A DNA stretch of 55,684 nt from Acinetobacter sp. ANC 4862 (GCF_004336635.1 NZ_SJXH01000021.1:1-55684); one strand, 5' to 3'; positions 9,085-17,615 are shown, counted from the stretch's first letter. Notes: a model not told the origin generated them from the sequence alone. Program-made: numbers and translations.

Positions 9085-9477
9085 TTAACCGAAATTTGGC
9101 TTAATTATGACTAGACCAATAATCCCAATCAGTGCCACCACAGCAATGGCTAAGCCTGCACGACGTTGTGCCAATAAAATACTGTCATCTTTTTTATACG
9201 CTTTGATTAAAGATGAAAACAAAACCAAAAATAAAACCACTTTGGCATAGAACCACGGTTGCACTTCAAAGTTCTTGATCACTAAAGATGTGATACCGGT
9301 CAGTACAATCAAGGTCATCGACAAATGTTGGAGTCCCACCAACAGTTTCCGTGCCACTGGATTAGGTTGATTGCCTTGAACCCCGACAAACAGAGTAAAA
9401 GCACGAGCAATTACAACACCTATCAGCAATGTCACAACACTCATATGTATAATTTTAACAGTCAGCTGCATGTCCAT
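9085..9477 (-). CDS. SirB2-like integral membrane protein
   Basis: A 130-residue protein with four hydrophobic helices. IIHMSVVTLLIGVVIARA, LLVGLQHLSMTLIVLTGI, WFYAKVVLFLVLFSSLI and AVVALIGIIGLVII match the size and helix pattern of SirB2/YchQ-type proteins, including the conserved His in the first and second helices. The biochemical role is unknown. It lies 13 bp downstream of the bolA-like gene and is probably cotranscribed with it. An internal ATG two codons in (MQLTV) is an alternative start. Confidence 0.75.
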   Translation of the reverse strand: MDMQLTVKIIHMSVVTLLIGVVIARAFTLFVGVQGNQPNPVARKLLVGLQHLSMTLIVLTGITSLVIKNFEVQPWFYAKVVLFLVLFSSLIKAYKKDDSILLAQRRAGLAIAVVALIGIIGLVIIKPNFG

Positions 9478-9490
9478 TGTTCAACATTCC

Positions 9491-9802
9491 TTATTCAGAT
9501 TTGGGTGCATGCGCACATTCAGGACTGGGTGTAGCTTGTCCTTGCCATTCCGAGGGAACAAAAGCATGGATTGCAAGAGCATGAATACGACTTGGCGCAA
9601 GCAAATCTCCCGCAGCAGCATAAATTTTTTGATGACGTTGCACTAAACGTAATCCTTCAAATTGGTCACTCACTACAATCACTTTAAAATGTGATTCTTT
9701 ACCTGGAAAATAGCCACCATGCCCAGATGATTCATTCACCACTTCTAAATGTGTTGGTGATAAATCTTGAAGGCGTTGAATCAGTTGTTGTTCTAAAGTC
9801 AA
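9491..9802 (-). CDS. BolA-family protein
   Basis: A 103-residue BolA/IbaG-type protein. The family fold is recognised from LSPTHLEVVNESSGHGG, SHFKVIVVSDQFEG and the invariant helix LRLVQRHQKIYAA, followed by IHALAIHAFVPSEW. BolA proteins partner monothiol glutaredoxins in Fe-S cluster handling and can act in stress-related regulation. The C-terminal tail (SPECAHAPKSE) is longer than usual. It leads a short operon with the SirB2-like gene. Confidence 0.9.
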   Translation of the reverse strand: MTLEQQLIQRLQDLSPTHLEVVNESSGHGGYFPGKESHFKVIVVSDQFEGLRLVQRHQKIYAAAGDLLAPSRIHALAIHAFVPSEWQGQATPSPECAHAPKSE

Positions 9803-10000
9803 AATAATACTCCCAAATCACTAAAGCGCTGGGTTTAGTATAACGTGTTCCGATTCAATCTTGAGCTTGAACCAACTAAATCATTCAGTAGTTTTAAGCA
9901 GAGATTAGGGTGATCTATATTATTTTTGCTTACAAAACCGCCACAATCCTCAAAAATGGTTTTATTTTATGCAATTGATGCAAGTTTTTTCACAAAGTTA

Positions 10001-10028
10001 TTGACCCTATTTTTGCATACTGTATTAT
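10001..10028 (+). promoter_or_regulatory. Promoter of the tRNA-Gly genes
   Basis: TTGACC at 10001-10006 and TATTAT at 10023-10028, separated by 16 bp. They end 9 bp before the first tRNA gene. Confidence 0.75.
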
Positions 10029-10037
10029 ACACGGCAT

Positions 10038-10110
10038 GCGGGAATAGCTCAGTTGGTAGAGCATAACCTTGCCAAGGTTGGGGTCGGGAGTTCGAGTCTC
10101 CTTTCCCGCT
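10038..10110 (+). tRNA. tRNA-Gly (anticodon GCC), first copy
   Basis: A complete 73-nt cloverleaf. The acceptor stem is GCGGGAA/TTCCCGC, the D-arm GCTCAGTTGGTAGAGC, the anticodon loop reads CCTTGCCAAGG with GCC, and the T-arm GGGAGTTCGAGTCTCC. The CCA end is not encoded. The copy at 10152 is identical and begins 114 bp further on. This first copy is not used by the island. Confidence 0.97.
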
Positions 10111-10151
10111 CAAATTTTTTAGTGTAAGTTTTAGAAAAAACTGCTCAATAA

Positions 10152-10224
10152 GCGGGAATAGCTCAGTTGGTAGAGCATAACCTTGCCAAGGTTGGGGTCG
10201 GGAGTTCGAGTCTCCTTTCCCGCT
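10152..10224 (+). tRNA. tRNA-Gly (anticodon GCC), second copy, island integration site
   Basis: Identical to the first copy over 73 nt. The 3' part from the anticodon arm onward (10182-10224) is duplicated at 39067-39109, which marks this gene as the integration site of the island. The gene is intact at the left junction, so the tRNA function is preserved. Confidence 0.97.
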
Positions 10225-10265
10225 CCAGATTCAAAAAGCCCTCATCGAAAGATGGGGGCTTTTTT
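10182..10265 (+). repeat. attL: 84-bp direct repeat of the genomic island
   Basis: Identical to 39067-39150 except one base (C at 10232, T at 39117). It covers the 3' part of tRNA-Gly plus its terminator hairpin. The first 50 bp (10182-10231) match perfectly. Confidence 0.93.
10233..10265 (+). terminator. Terminator of the tRNA-Gly operon
   Basis: AAGCCCTCATC, GAAA loop, GATGGGGGCTT with T-tract (one G-T pair). The same hairpin recurs at 39118-39150 inside attR. Confidence 0.88.
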
Positions 10266-10351
10266 CTTGTTGATTTTATTATATTTTTTAAAAACTCTTC
10301 TTCCTTTATTATTCGATTCAATAAAAAATATTCTTAATGTAATTTGTATTT

Positions 10352-10550
10352 TGTGACCAAGATGTGACCATGGCGTGCCCACGACAATAAAAATGGTCTA
10401 AATTGACCTCAAATGTCCTCAATCGATCACCACTTTCAGAGCTTTTTTGAAAGAAAAAAATCACCCTGTCGTCTTCCAAACAAAGTATTTTTTACCAAAC
10501 GATCAAGGATTTGTGACCATTTCACTTTTTGATGTGACCATTTGTGACCA
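10352..10550 (+). repeat. Five direct TGTGACCA repeats beside attL
   Basis: Exact copies of TGTGACCA lie at 10352-10359, 10363-10370, 10512-10519, 10533-10540 and 10543-10550, in one orientation and grouped two plus three. A near copy (AGTGACCA) is at 38935-38942 beside attR. Direct short repeats flanking a core attachment site, next to the integrase, are typical of arm-type integrase or excisionase sites. The 327-bp gap 10225-10552 contains no convincing gene. Confidence 0.6.
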
Positions 10551-10552
10551 AA

Positions 10553-10780
10553 CTAGCTATTATCATTTTGATTATTATCAATTTTCTTAAAAACCAATAA
10601 ATCACCCACTTCCACATCTAATGCAATACAAATTTTATCAATGGTTTCAAAATCAATCCGTACAGATTCATCATTATAAAGTTTATGCAAAGTAGATTTA
10701 TTAATTCCAGTACTTCTCACCAAATCAGCAACCTTAAGTTTCCTTTCTGCTAATAAAACTGCCAAGTTTGAAATAATCAT
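10553..10780 (-). CDS. XRE-family repressor (small HTH protein)
   Basis: A 75-residue Cro/CI-type helix-turn-helix protein. LAVLLAERKLKVADLVRST is helix 1-2, GINKSTLHKLYND the recognition region and IDKICIALDVEVGDLL the closing helix, as in the YozG/XRE_N group. It is divergent from the excisionase-like gene, so it probably represses the island's recombination and replication genes from the shared region 10781-10892. Confidence 0.82.
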   Translation of the reverse strand: MIISNLAVLLAERKLKVADLVRSTGINKSTLHKLYNDESVRIDFETIDKICIALDVEVGDLLVFKKIDNNQNDNS

Positions 10781-10844
10781 AAAATTTCCTATTTAAATCA
10801 TAAAAAGTACTTGCAACAACATAAAAATATGATAATTTATGTCT

Positions 10845-10862
10845 TAGGAATAATTTTTCCTA
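10845..10862. promoter_or_regulatory. Palindromic operator candidate between repressor and excisionase-like gene
   Basis: TAGGAA-TAATTT-TTCCTA is a perfect 6-bp inverted repeat. It lies in the divergent region and is followed by a further CCTAG-like half site (10867-10873). It is a plausible binding site for the repressor encoded at 10553-10780. Confidence 0.45.
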
Positions 10863-10892
10863 GTTACCTAGTAAAAAATATGAGGCTCTATT

Positions 10893-11102
10893 ATGTCATA
10901 TACCTATCTCACAGCCCAGCAACTGGCTGAAAAAATCCAGTACGACGCTCGTACTATTCGCAACCAACTGAAGGACAGTGTCTTTATTGAAGGTGTTCAC
11001 TACATCCGTCCTTTTGGTGGTCGAAAAATTCTTTTTGTTTGGGAACGCATTGAAACTGAAATGCTTAAATTCACCGGTTTAAGCATGGATGCCTTGCAAT
11101 AA
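10893..11102 (+). CDS. Excisionase/AlpA-like HTH protein
   Basis: A 69-residue basic protein with a winged-HTH start (YLTAQQLAEKIQYDARTIRN), then GVHYIRPFGGRKILFVWERI, the pattern of excisionase-type regulators in which a specificity helix is followed by a wing reading the pre-set amino-acid string W/R..I. It sits 19 bp before the integrase gene on the same strand, as recombination directionality factors often do. Its function as excisionase is inferred from context. Confidence 0.65.
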   Translation: MSYTYLTAQQLAEKIQYDARTIRNQLKDSVFIEGVHYIRPFGGRKILFVWERIETEMLKFTGLSMDALQ

Positions 11103-11121
11103 GGCTTAGGAGGTTTAACTA

Positions 11122-12303
11122 ATGGCTACCATCCGGGAACGAAGTGGCAAACTGATTGCCGACTTTCGCTACATGGGCATTCGTTGTAGAGAGACAACTA
11201 ATCTTGAAGACAATGCTTATAACCGACGCATTTTGAAAAAACGTCTCGAACAGCTTGAAGCTGAAATTACTTTGGGAACTTTTGAATACGAAAAGTACTT
11301 TCCAAAAAGTAACCGTGTTGAGGAGTTTAAGGAAAAAAGAAGTCAGCAAATTGCTGTACAGACCAAAGTTCCTCTTTTTAAAGAGTTTACTGAATTGTGG
11401 TTTAAGCAGAAACAAGTTGAATGGAGAACCTCATATCAGCAAAAGGTTTCAATTGTGATCAAAAACTATTTGATTCCTGCTTTTGGTAATCAGGTTCTCT
11501 CGAAAATCAAGAAGTCAGACTTGCTGAACTTCCGTGCCTCTCTCGCCAAAGTGACACACGGAAAAGATCAAACAAGTCTGAAAGCATCGAGGATCAATCA
11601 AATCATGACGCCTTTACGTATGATACTCAATGATGCGGCTGAACGATACGAGTTTGAGTCGCCTTATAAAAATATTAACAATCTGAAGGAAAGCAAGATT
11701 GAAGTCACACCTTTTTCTCTGGAAGAGGTGCATAAAATTCTTACCACAGTGCGTGAAGACTTCCGCCCCTATTACACCATTCGCTTTTTTACGGGTATGC
11801 GTACCAGTGAAATCGATGGTCTGCAATGGAAAAATATCGACTTACAGCGTCGTGAAATCCATATCAGAGAGGCGTTAGTGAATGGTGTGCTTGGTGGAAC
11901 CAAAACTTATGGTTCTGACCGCACGATCCAGATGAATGACCGCGTTTACCAAGCCTTTCTCCAACAGAAAAGCTTAAATAATGGTAAATCAGAGTTTGTT
12001 TTCTGCAATCGTGATGGTGGACCTCTCGATTATCGTCTGGTGAATAAACGTGTCTGGCATCCGATCTTGCGCTTTCTAGGATTGAAGTCTAGAAGAGCCT
12101 ATCAAACACGCCATACAGCAGCAACTCTTTGGCTGTCAGCAGGAGAAAATCCGGAATGGATCGCACGTCAATTGGGACATTCAACGACTGAAATGCTATT
12201 CCGGGTCTATAGCCGTTACATCCCCAATGTTACGCGCCGCGATGGCAGTGCATTTGAAGCCATGCTGGAAAAACTAAATACAGAGGAGCTTGCACATGAA
12301 TAG
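11122..12303 (+). CDS. int: Tyrosine-recombinase integrase of the island
   Basis: A 393-residue phage-type integrase. The N-terminal arm-binding domain (IRERSGKLIADFRYMGIRCRE) resembles the DUF3596/Min27-type family. The core-binding SAM-like domain spans about residues 90-180. The catalytic domain shows Arg227 in TGMRTSEIDGLQW, Arg330 in YQTRHTAAT (Tyr327 replaces the usual His), His353 in LGHS and nucleophile Tyr363 in FRVYSRY. It is preceded by a strong AGGAGG site. The position next to attL and its direction make it the enzyme responsible for integration into tRNA-Gly. Its gene overlaps the next small gene. Confidence 0.95.
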   Translation: MATIRERSGKLIADFRYMGIRCRETTNLEDNAYNRRILKKRLEQLEAEITLGTFEYEKYFPKSNRVEEFKEKRSQQIAVQTKVPLFKEFTELWFKQKQVEWRTSYQQKVSIVIKNYLIPAFGNQVLSKIKKSDLLNFRASLAKVTHGKDQTSLKASRINQIMTPLRMILNDAAERYEFESPYKNINNLKESKIEVTPFSLEEVHKILTTVREDFRPYYTIRFFTGMRTSEIDGLQWKNIDLQRREIHIREALVNGVLGGTKTYGSDRTIQMNDRVYQAFLQQKSLNNGKSEFVFCNRDGGPLDYRLVNKRVWHPILRFLGLKSRRAYQTRHTAATLWLSAGENPEWIARQLGHSTTEMLFRVYSRYIPNVTRRDGSAFEAMLEKLNTEELAHE

Positions 12304-12544
12304 TAAAGCTTTCTTTGGTGGTGTGGTCGTCAGCCCTGAAGCAGATATGGTCGCTCGTGAATTAATCCATGAGCTACACATTCCCAAACTTCACAATCTA
12401 GCTTTTTTGTTGGAAATCAATAAATGCTTCGATGATCACCAGGCGTTGAGACTCTGGTTACAGCGAATGTTGGATGAAGGGCAAGCCCATTACGATGACT
12501 TGGCCCAACAGGCCCGTCTCCGCTTAATGAGTCTCGCTCACTAA
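12296..12544 (+). CDS. Small hypothetical protein
   Basis: 82 residues from MNSKAFFGG; an upstream in-frame ATG at 12290 adds two residues. It overlaps the 3' end of the integrase gene by 8 bases, so translation is probably coupled. The composition is ordinary soluble alpha-helical (HELHIPKLHNLAFLLEINK, then RLWLQRMLDEGQAHYDDLA). I do not recognise a family. Its position after the integrase suggests an island maintenance gene. Confidence 0.6.
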   Translation: MNSKAFFGGVVVSPEADMVARELIHELHIPKLHNLAFLLEINKCFDDHQALRLWLQRMLDEGQAHYDDLAQQARLRLMSLAH

Positions 12545-12616
12545 TAAAACAAACACAGACAGAAGGTCATCCAATCGATGACCTTAGCCCCTCTATACCT
12601 ATAAAAAGGTGAACAC

Positions 12617-13201
12617 ATGCATAAAGATATTTCAATTTGGATGCCACTCTATATTGGCGACCTACAGGCAAAATTTGCACGAATGACGGCAGAACAAATT
12701 GGTGCGGCACTGCTGTTAATGATGGATTTCTGGAAAAATGGTGCCATTCCTCATGACCTAGCTACTGTATGTAGCATCACGAAATTACCTCAGCACACCA
12801 AGGCTAAAACTTTGTTGAATACGCTGATGGCTCTGGAATTGTTTGAAGTCGAGTCTGAGCAGATTCATTCAAGTTTTTTAACCAGTTTAAAAAGCCAGGC
12901 ATTGCAAAATCAGCAAATGAAATCTGATAAAGCTAAAAATGCAGCTCAAGCACGCTGGAATAAATCCGCAAGTAATGCTCAAGCATCAACTAAGCAACGA
13001 AAAGTAAATGCTCAAGCAGCTCCTGAGAAGAGCCCGAGTATTACTCAAGTCATGCTTGAACCATGCCCTTCATCTTCATCTTCATCTTCATCTTCATCTT
13101 CATCTTCATCTTCATCTTCATCTTCATCTTCATCTTCATCTTCATCTTCAAATTTTGAAGAAAAAAATGAGAATTTTTTAGAAAATTCAAAATGGATTTA
13201 G
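12617..13201 (+). CDS. DUF1376-like protein with a 27-residue serine tract
   Basis: 194 residues. The N-terminal half fits DUF1376/YdaU proteins of phage and satellite replication modules: IWMPLYIGDLQAKFARMTAEQ, ALLLMMDFWKNGAIP and the basic linker KSDKAKNAAQARWNK. DUF1376 proteins precede DnaC-type loaders in many prophages, as here. The C-terminal region consists of 27 consecutive Ser codons (13070-13150) encoded by a hexanucleotide microsatellite, then NFEEKNENF and a stop. The tract replaces whatever normally links to the C-terminus, so the protein may vary in length between isolates without changing frame. Confidence 0.78.
   Translation: MHKDISIWMPLYIGDLQAKFARMTAEQIGAALLLMMDFWKNGAIPHDLATVCSITKLPQHTKAKTLLNTLMALELFEVESEQIHSSFLTSLKSQALQNQQMKSDKAKNAAQARWNKSASNAQASTKQRKVNAQAAPEKSPSITQVMLEPCPSSSSSSSSSSSSSSSSSSSSSSSSSSSNFEEKNENFLENSKWI
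13069..13150 (+). repeat. Hexanucleotide microsatellite (TTCATC)n
   Basis: About 13.7 uninterrupted copies of TTCATC inside the coding region. Changes by whole units add or remove two Ser codons and keep the frame. Confidence 0.97.
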
Positions 13202-13211
13202 GAGATTAGCC

Positions 13212-13958
13212 ATGAATACCATGCTTAAAATGCTCCAGTTTCGCGCAGAAACAACGGAAACACTTTGCCCTACCCATCATATACCCCTGATGGAAATTGC
13301 AGGTCACAGGCTCTGTAAATTGTGTGCTAAAGAAACCGTCCATCACTCACATGCAACCTATGAGAATGAACTGCAACAGCGATTGCTACAACAGAAAATT
13401 AAAAATTCAGGGCTCAATAAACGTTACCTGGATCGTGGCTTCAAGAATTATGTAGTTGCATGCCCTGCACAAGACAATGCCATCAAACTATGTCAGGCTT
13501 TTGCACAGCAGATTATTTCTGACCATTATCCAAACCTGCTGCTCATTGGTACACCGGGTACAGGAAAGACTCATCTGAGTGCGTCAATCATTCGCAACAT
13601 TCTGCATAACAGCACAAAATCTGCACGCTACTATACCAGTGCAGAAATTGCTCAAAAAATGATGGATACCTGGTCAGATGCTTCACGCTCTGAAAAGGAA
13701 GTCATCGACCATTTCTCCAGTTTTGATTTATTGGTGATTGATGAATATGGCCTGCATGACCGGCATGAAAAACGCCTGGAGATGGTGCATAAGGTTTTGT
13801 ATAGTCGTTATGACAATATGAAATCTACCCTGCTGATTTCCAATTTCACAGTCCAAAATATGCAGCGGGATTTAGGTGTAAGATTATGGTCTCGGTTACA
13901 TGAGAACCATTTGATTGTAGTGCCGTGTTATTGGGATGACCGACGAATAAGCGGATAG
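13212..13958 (+). CDS. DnaC/IstB-like AAA+ helicase loader
   Basis: 248 residues. The N-terminus has a small zinc-binding module (Cys19, His22, Cys35, Cys38). The ATPase core has Walker A GTPGTGKT at 113-120, Walker B LLVIDEYG and the sensor segment STLLISNF. Phage DnaC-like proteins load the host replicative helicase onto an element's origin. The DUF1376 gene ends 10 bp upstream and a strong terminator follows at 13974, so both form the end of the left operon. In the absence of virion genes this points to an autonomously replicating satellite-type island. Confidence 0.9.
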   Translation: MNTMLKMLQFRAETTETLCPTHHIPLMEIAGHRLCKLCAKETVHHSHATYENELQQRLLQQKIKNSGLNKRYLDRGFKNYVVACPAQDNAIKLCQAFAQQIISDHYPNLLLIGTPGTGKTHLSASIIRNILHNSTKSARYYTSAEIAQKMMDTWSDASRSEKEVIDHFSSFDLLVIDEYGLHDRHEKRLEMVHKVLYSRYDNMKSTLLISNFTVQNMQRDLGVRLWSRLHENHLIVVPCYWDDRRISG

Positions 13959-13973
13959 CCAAACTCTTTGCTC

Positions 13974-14003
13974 AAGCCAATTATCTTCCGAGATAATTGG
14001 CTT
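13974..14003. terminator. Rho-independent terminator
   Basis: Perfect stem AAGCCAATTATCT/AGATAATTGGCTT with TCCG loop. It lies between the helicase-loader gene and the convergent PLD-helicase gene. Confidence 0.85.
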
Positions 14004-14088
14004 TCTTTCTAAAGATTCAGAACATCTAACCCAGCAGATAACTCTCGGTTTCCACAATCAATATCCTATTAAGTTTGAACTATACATA

Positions 14089-16980
14089 TCATATATTTAC
14101 AAGATATTTATATAATCCATTTTCAACAGGCTTATTTATTCTAAAATCAATTTTAACAACAGAAACAGGACCAGCATCTGTTTGCATTAAAGTCTCTTGT
14201 GCACTACCTTCGATATAACTTAGAAAACCGATAAAATAGAAATCAACACCTTCATCATCATCTTTTTTCACGAATAAAGGTAGCAATGTTCCTTGTTGCT
14301 GTGCATTTAAAATCACCTGAACATCAGGACTAGAAATTTTTCTTTTTGATTTAGACATCCACTGAAAATGTTGCGGATCAATGAACTTATCTTCATATTT
14401 TGTACTATCAGAAATATCATCTGCTTTATGATAGGTGACAAATATTGGGCAATTTGATTTATCTTTACTAGCTAAATATCCACCCACATTTTGTGGGTTT
14501 TGATTTTTTTCCCAATTTAAAATACGGAATACATCTTTACGTCCATATTTCGCATAATAAACAAAACCACGGTTGAATTTAACTATATCAAAATCTTTAA
14601 AATATTTACTGATTGCATATTGCACATTATCATTTAAGAATTTTTTAAAAGTAGAGTTTTTAAGAGCTTTCTTTAAATCATTAGAAGCAAAAAAATAAGA
14701 ATTTCTTATCCCTAAAGAGCTCATTGCCCCATGATCTTTAAAATATTTAGTCGGGTTAAAAACCATATTTAAATTATTAAGTATGGATACCAAATCATCT
14801 TTAGAAACACTGATTTGATATCTTTCCTTTACTTCATGTTGGAATGTTTCGACCTCTATTACATCTTGATCATATTGAATAATTTTCTCTAAAAGCAATG
14901 ATTCTAGTACACGCTTTGTATTGTTAATTTCTAGAGCATAGAATTGTAATAACGCCTCTTCGAACTCATTTAAAGTTGGTGTAATTTTTTCTATCGGATT
15001 TATAAAGGAATAATAAGATTTTGCATAATTAACAAAACTAAATGGATCTCGCAAATCGGTTTGTAGAAAATCCATCATCATCGGCATACGACCAAGCCGA
15101 GTCTTTAATAACTTGTAATCATTCACTAAATCTTTTTTCATTTGAAAATTAGAATTATTAATCGAAGCAAAGATTTTTTCTTTAGCAATTTCATCAAAAT
15201 GAATCGTCGATGCACCTGGTAATAATGAACCACCACTCGTCACTAATTTGCGCAATTGATCCTTATTAAATGAGCTGTCACCAAATAAAGCCATTGGGAT
15301 TAGAAAGTTCTTTTCATAATTGCCAATGAAATCGATAACGGTCAGGTATTCTTTAGTTGCAGTTTTTCGTAGTCCACGACCTAATTGTTGGACATAAATA
15401 ATCGATGACTCTGTTGCTCGTAGAAAAATTACTTGATTAATTTTAGGAATATCAATTCCTTCATTAAAAATATCAACCGTAAAAATCATTTCAATACGAT
15501 GATTATCTGCCGAGCTGATTGACTCGATCGCAGCTGTTCGCTGTTCCGTACTATTCTCACCACTTAAAGCTATACTTTGAATCCCTAAGAGATTCATTTT
15601 CCCTGCAAGCTCTTTCGCTTCTTTAACGCTAGAACAAAAAACTAAGGCTCTTAATTCGCCGTTATCTGTACCAAACTTATCTGAAGCTTCTTTGATCTTT
15701 CGAGCACGCTCATCACTAATTAAATGACCAAAATCAGTATTATCATCAATCAGCTCTCCATCTATTTCTAAATCTGAAATTCCAAAATAGTGAAAAGGGC
15801 AAATGAGATTACATTCCATGGCTTTTTTAAGCCTAATTTCATAGGCTATGTTGTAATCAAATGCTTTGAAAATATCAATACCATCGCTTCTTTCTGGAGT
15901 CGCGGTCATACCTAAAAGAAATTTAGGTTTGAAATATTCTAAAATTTTTAAATAGCTAGCAGAGCCTGAACGATGACTTTCATCTATTACGATATAGTCA
16001 AAAGCCTCTGGTGAAAATTGAGTTAAATGATGATCTCTAGATAAAGACTGTATAGTGGCAAAAACATTATTGTACCCAGCTATATCTCGATTAGATCCTG
16101 AAAAAATAGCAGATTTAAAATCGGTCCCGAATACATTTTTGAAAGTCTGTTGTGCATCAAGAAGAATATTTTCTCGATGCACAATAAAAAGCATACTTTT
16201 TGCTTTGAAATTGCGTATATCAAAAGCCGAAAGATAAGTCTTTCCTGTACCTGTTGCAGAGATGAGTAAAGCCTTAGAAACATTGCCCTCTCGTAATTTT
16301 TCCAAACTACTCAAGGCTTCTTGTTGCATTAAATTAGGTGTAATTGAACTAGAAAGCTTTATGTTCTGTTGTGGTAGTTTCTGAACAAAGTGTTTTTGGG
16401 CCTGATATATTTCACTATATTGTGCTAAATACTCGTCAGTCAATTCTTGTGCATCATTAAATAAAGTCTTTTTTTTAAGCAGCATATCTCGCATAATTTT
16501 ACTTTGAGGCAGAGCTCGAATAAAAATATTGAGCTCTTCATTTTTACTCAATGCATTAGCAGTTAAATTACTACTACCTAACAACACACTTATATGATCT
16601 TCACGCTGGAATAGGTAGGTTTTCGCATGTAAATCAGATTTCGTATCGATACGGACCTCAATATTCTTAAACTTTTTTAGTCTTTTTAGTGCATCTGGTT
16701 GAGTAAAATTAAGATACTGAGAAACTAAAATTCGACCAGGAACATTCCTGCGTTGTAAATTCTCTAGCAAAGAATAAAGTGTATTAAAACCACTCATGCT
16801 CAAAAAAGCTGTAGTGAACCAAAACCTTGTGCAATGTTCTAATTCACCTTCAAAGGTATTGATCACTTTTTCTAATGGATAATTATTTTGTACCAACTTA
16901 GTTTGATAAATATCTTCTGAATAGGAAGATTGATCAATGAAGCTTGTAATTAACCCTTTACTCAATGCATCTAGAATCAT
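14089..16980 (-). CDS. PLD nuclease - SF2 helicase - DUF3427 fusion protein
   Basis: 963 residues in three parts. Residues 30-160 form a phospholipase-D-type nuclease domain (His118-x-Lys120 in DLHAKTYLF, then GSSNLT). Residues 215-560 are an SF2 DEAD-like helicase with Walker A ATGTGKT (242-248), DESH (333-336), GMTATPERSD, EGIDIP and QLGRGLRK. The remainder matches the DUF3427 type of C-terminus. Such fusions are found scattered in bacterial islands and are suspected, not shown here, to act in DNA-based defence. Its ATG overlaps the stop of the NUDIX gene (ATGA), so the two are translated together. Confidence 0.9.
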   Translation of the reverse strand: MILDALSKGLITSFIDQSSYSEDIYQTKLVQNNYPLEKVINTFEGELEHCTRFWFTTAFLSMSGFNTLYSLLENLQRRNVPGRILVSQYLNFTQPDALKRLKKFKNIEVRIDTKSDLHAKTYLFQREDHISVLLGSSNLTANALSKNEELNIFIRALPQSKIMRDMLLKKKTLFNDAQELTDEYLAQYSEIYQAQKHFVQKLPQQNIKLSSSITPNLMQQEALSSLEKLREGNVSKALLISATGTGKTYLSAFDIRNFKAKSMLFIVHRENILLDAQQTFKNVFGTDFKSAIFSGSNRDIAGYNNVFATIQSLSRDHHLTQFSPEAFDYIVIDESHRSGSASYLKILEYFKPKFLLGMTATPERSDGIDIFKAFDYNIAYEIRLKKAMECNLICPFHYFGISDLEIDGELIDDNTDFGHLISDERARKIKEASDKFGTDNGELRALVFCSSVKEAKELAGKMNLLGIQSIALSGENSTEQRTAAIESISSADNHRIEMIFTVDIFNEGIDIPKINQVIFLRATESSIIYVQQLGRGLRKTATKEYLTVIDFIGNYEKNFLIPMALFGDSSFNKDQLRKLVTSGGSLLPGASTIHFDEIAKEKIFASINNSNFQMKKDLVNDYKLLKTRLGRMPMMMDFLQTDLRDPFSFVNYAKSYYSFINPIEKITPTLNEFEEALLQFYALEINNTKRVLESLLLEKIIQYDQDVIEVETFQHEVKERYQISVSKDDLVSILNNLNMVFNPTKYFKDHGAMSSLGIRNSYFFASNDLKKALKNSTFKKFLNDNVQYAISKYFKDFDIVKFNRGFVYYAKYGRKDVFRILNWEKNQNPQNVGGYLASKDKSNCPIFVTYHKADDISDSTKYEDKFIDPQHFQWMSKSKRKISSPDVQVILNAQQQGTLLPLFVKKDDDEGVDFYFIGFLSYIEGSAQETLMQTDAGPVSVVKIDFRINKPVENGLYKYLVNI

Positions 16981-17375
16981 TTTCTTTGCAACTTATCAAC
17001 AATAGGTAAATCTGCTGCTGCCCAATCGAGAGTAGTTAGTTCATCAGTAGTCAACCATTGATAATCCACATGTTCTAATAACTGTAAATCTTTATTATTG
17101 GTACGGCATAAAAATGTATTCAAAGAAATACTAAAGTCAGGATAGTCATAGTCAACCGTAATAAGATGTGAATGTACTACAATCTCCATGTTTAATTCTT
17201 CTTGAATTTCACGAATAATTGCTTGCTCTGGCGTTTCATCTTGCTCAACTTTCCCACCAGGAAATTCATATTTCAAAGAAATATAATCATATTTAGATGG
17301 TGCTCTTTGTACACATAAAATTTTATCTTCATGTTTGATTACGGCAGCAACAACAGCAATTTTTTTCATAGACAA
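16977..17375 (-). CDS. NUDIX (MutT-like) hydrolase
   Basis: 132 residues with a full Nudix box at 41-62, GKVEQDETPEQAIIREIQEE, fitting G-x5-E-x7-REUxEExGU. The start AVVAAVIKHEDKILCVQR and the YEFPGGK strand are MutT-like, and the end (VDYQWLTTDELTTLDWAAAD) matches 8-oxo-dGTPase-type proteins. The substrate is not certain. The gene is coupled by ATGA to the PLD-helicase gene, so it probably serves the same system, for example by acting on nucleotides or on a signalling molecule. Confidence 0.9.
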   Translation of the reverse strand: MSMKKIAVVAAVIKHEDKILCVQRAPSKYDYISLKYEFPGGKVEQDETPEQAIIREIQEELNMEIVVHSHLITVDYDYPDFSISLNTFLCRTNNKDLQLLEHVDYQWLTTDELTTLDWAAADLPIVDKLQRK

Positions 17376-17615
17376 TATTTTTTAGATAAATGAGAATCTT
17401 ACTATAAGCATAAGACTTAGATAAGACAGGCCTGTAATAATTAAGCATTTTGAATAGCTATCAAAATAAGACCGTCTCTTATCAAGTTTGTGAGGTCGAG
17501 TCCAACCCCTCTTACTTTTCAAACATTTCATGTTTAAATGTAGTGGCTGTACAATCGCCCACTTATTTTTAAAAATCACATTTACATATAACAATTTACC
17601 CATGTAAATTATGAT

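Noticed and set aside
13069..13150. Microsatellite as an on/off phase switch
   Set aside because: The unit is six bases, so changes keep the reading frame. It can only vary Ser number.
17480..17520. T-arm-like stretch (GAGGTCGAGTCC) suggesting a tRNA fragment
   Set aside because: The flanking bases do not pair as a T-stem and no acceptor stem is found, so it is not reported as a tRNA remnant.
17382..17603. 73-residue open frame on the minus strand between the NUDIX gene and the membrane protein gene
   Set aside because: No recognisable domain, low-complexity composition and no clear ribosome site. It is more likely intergenic.
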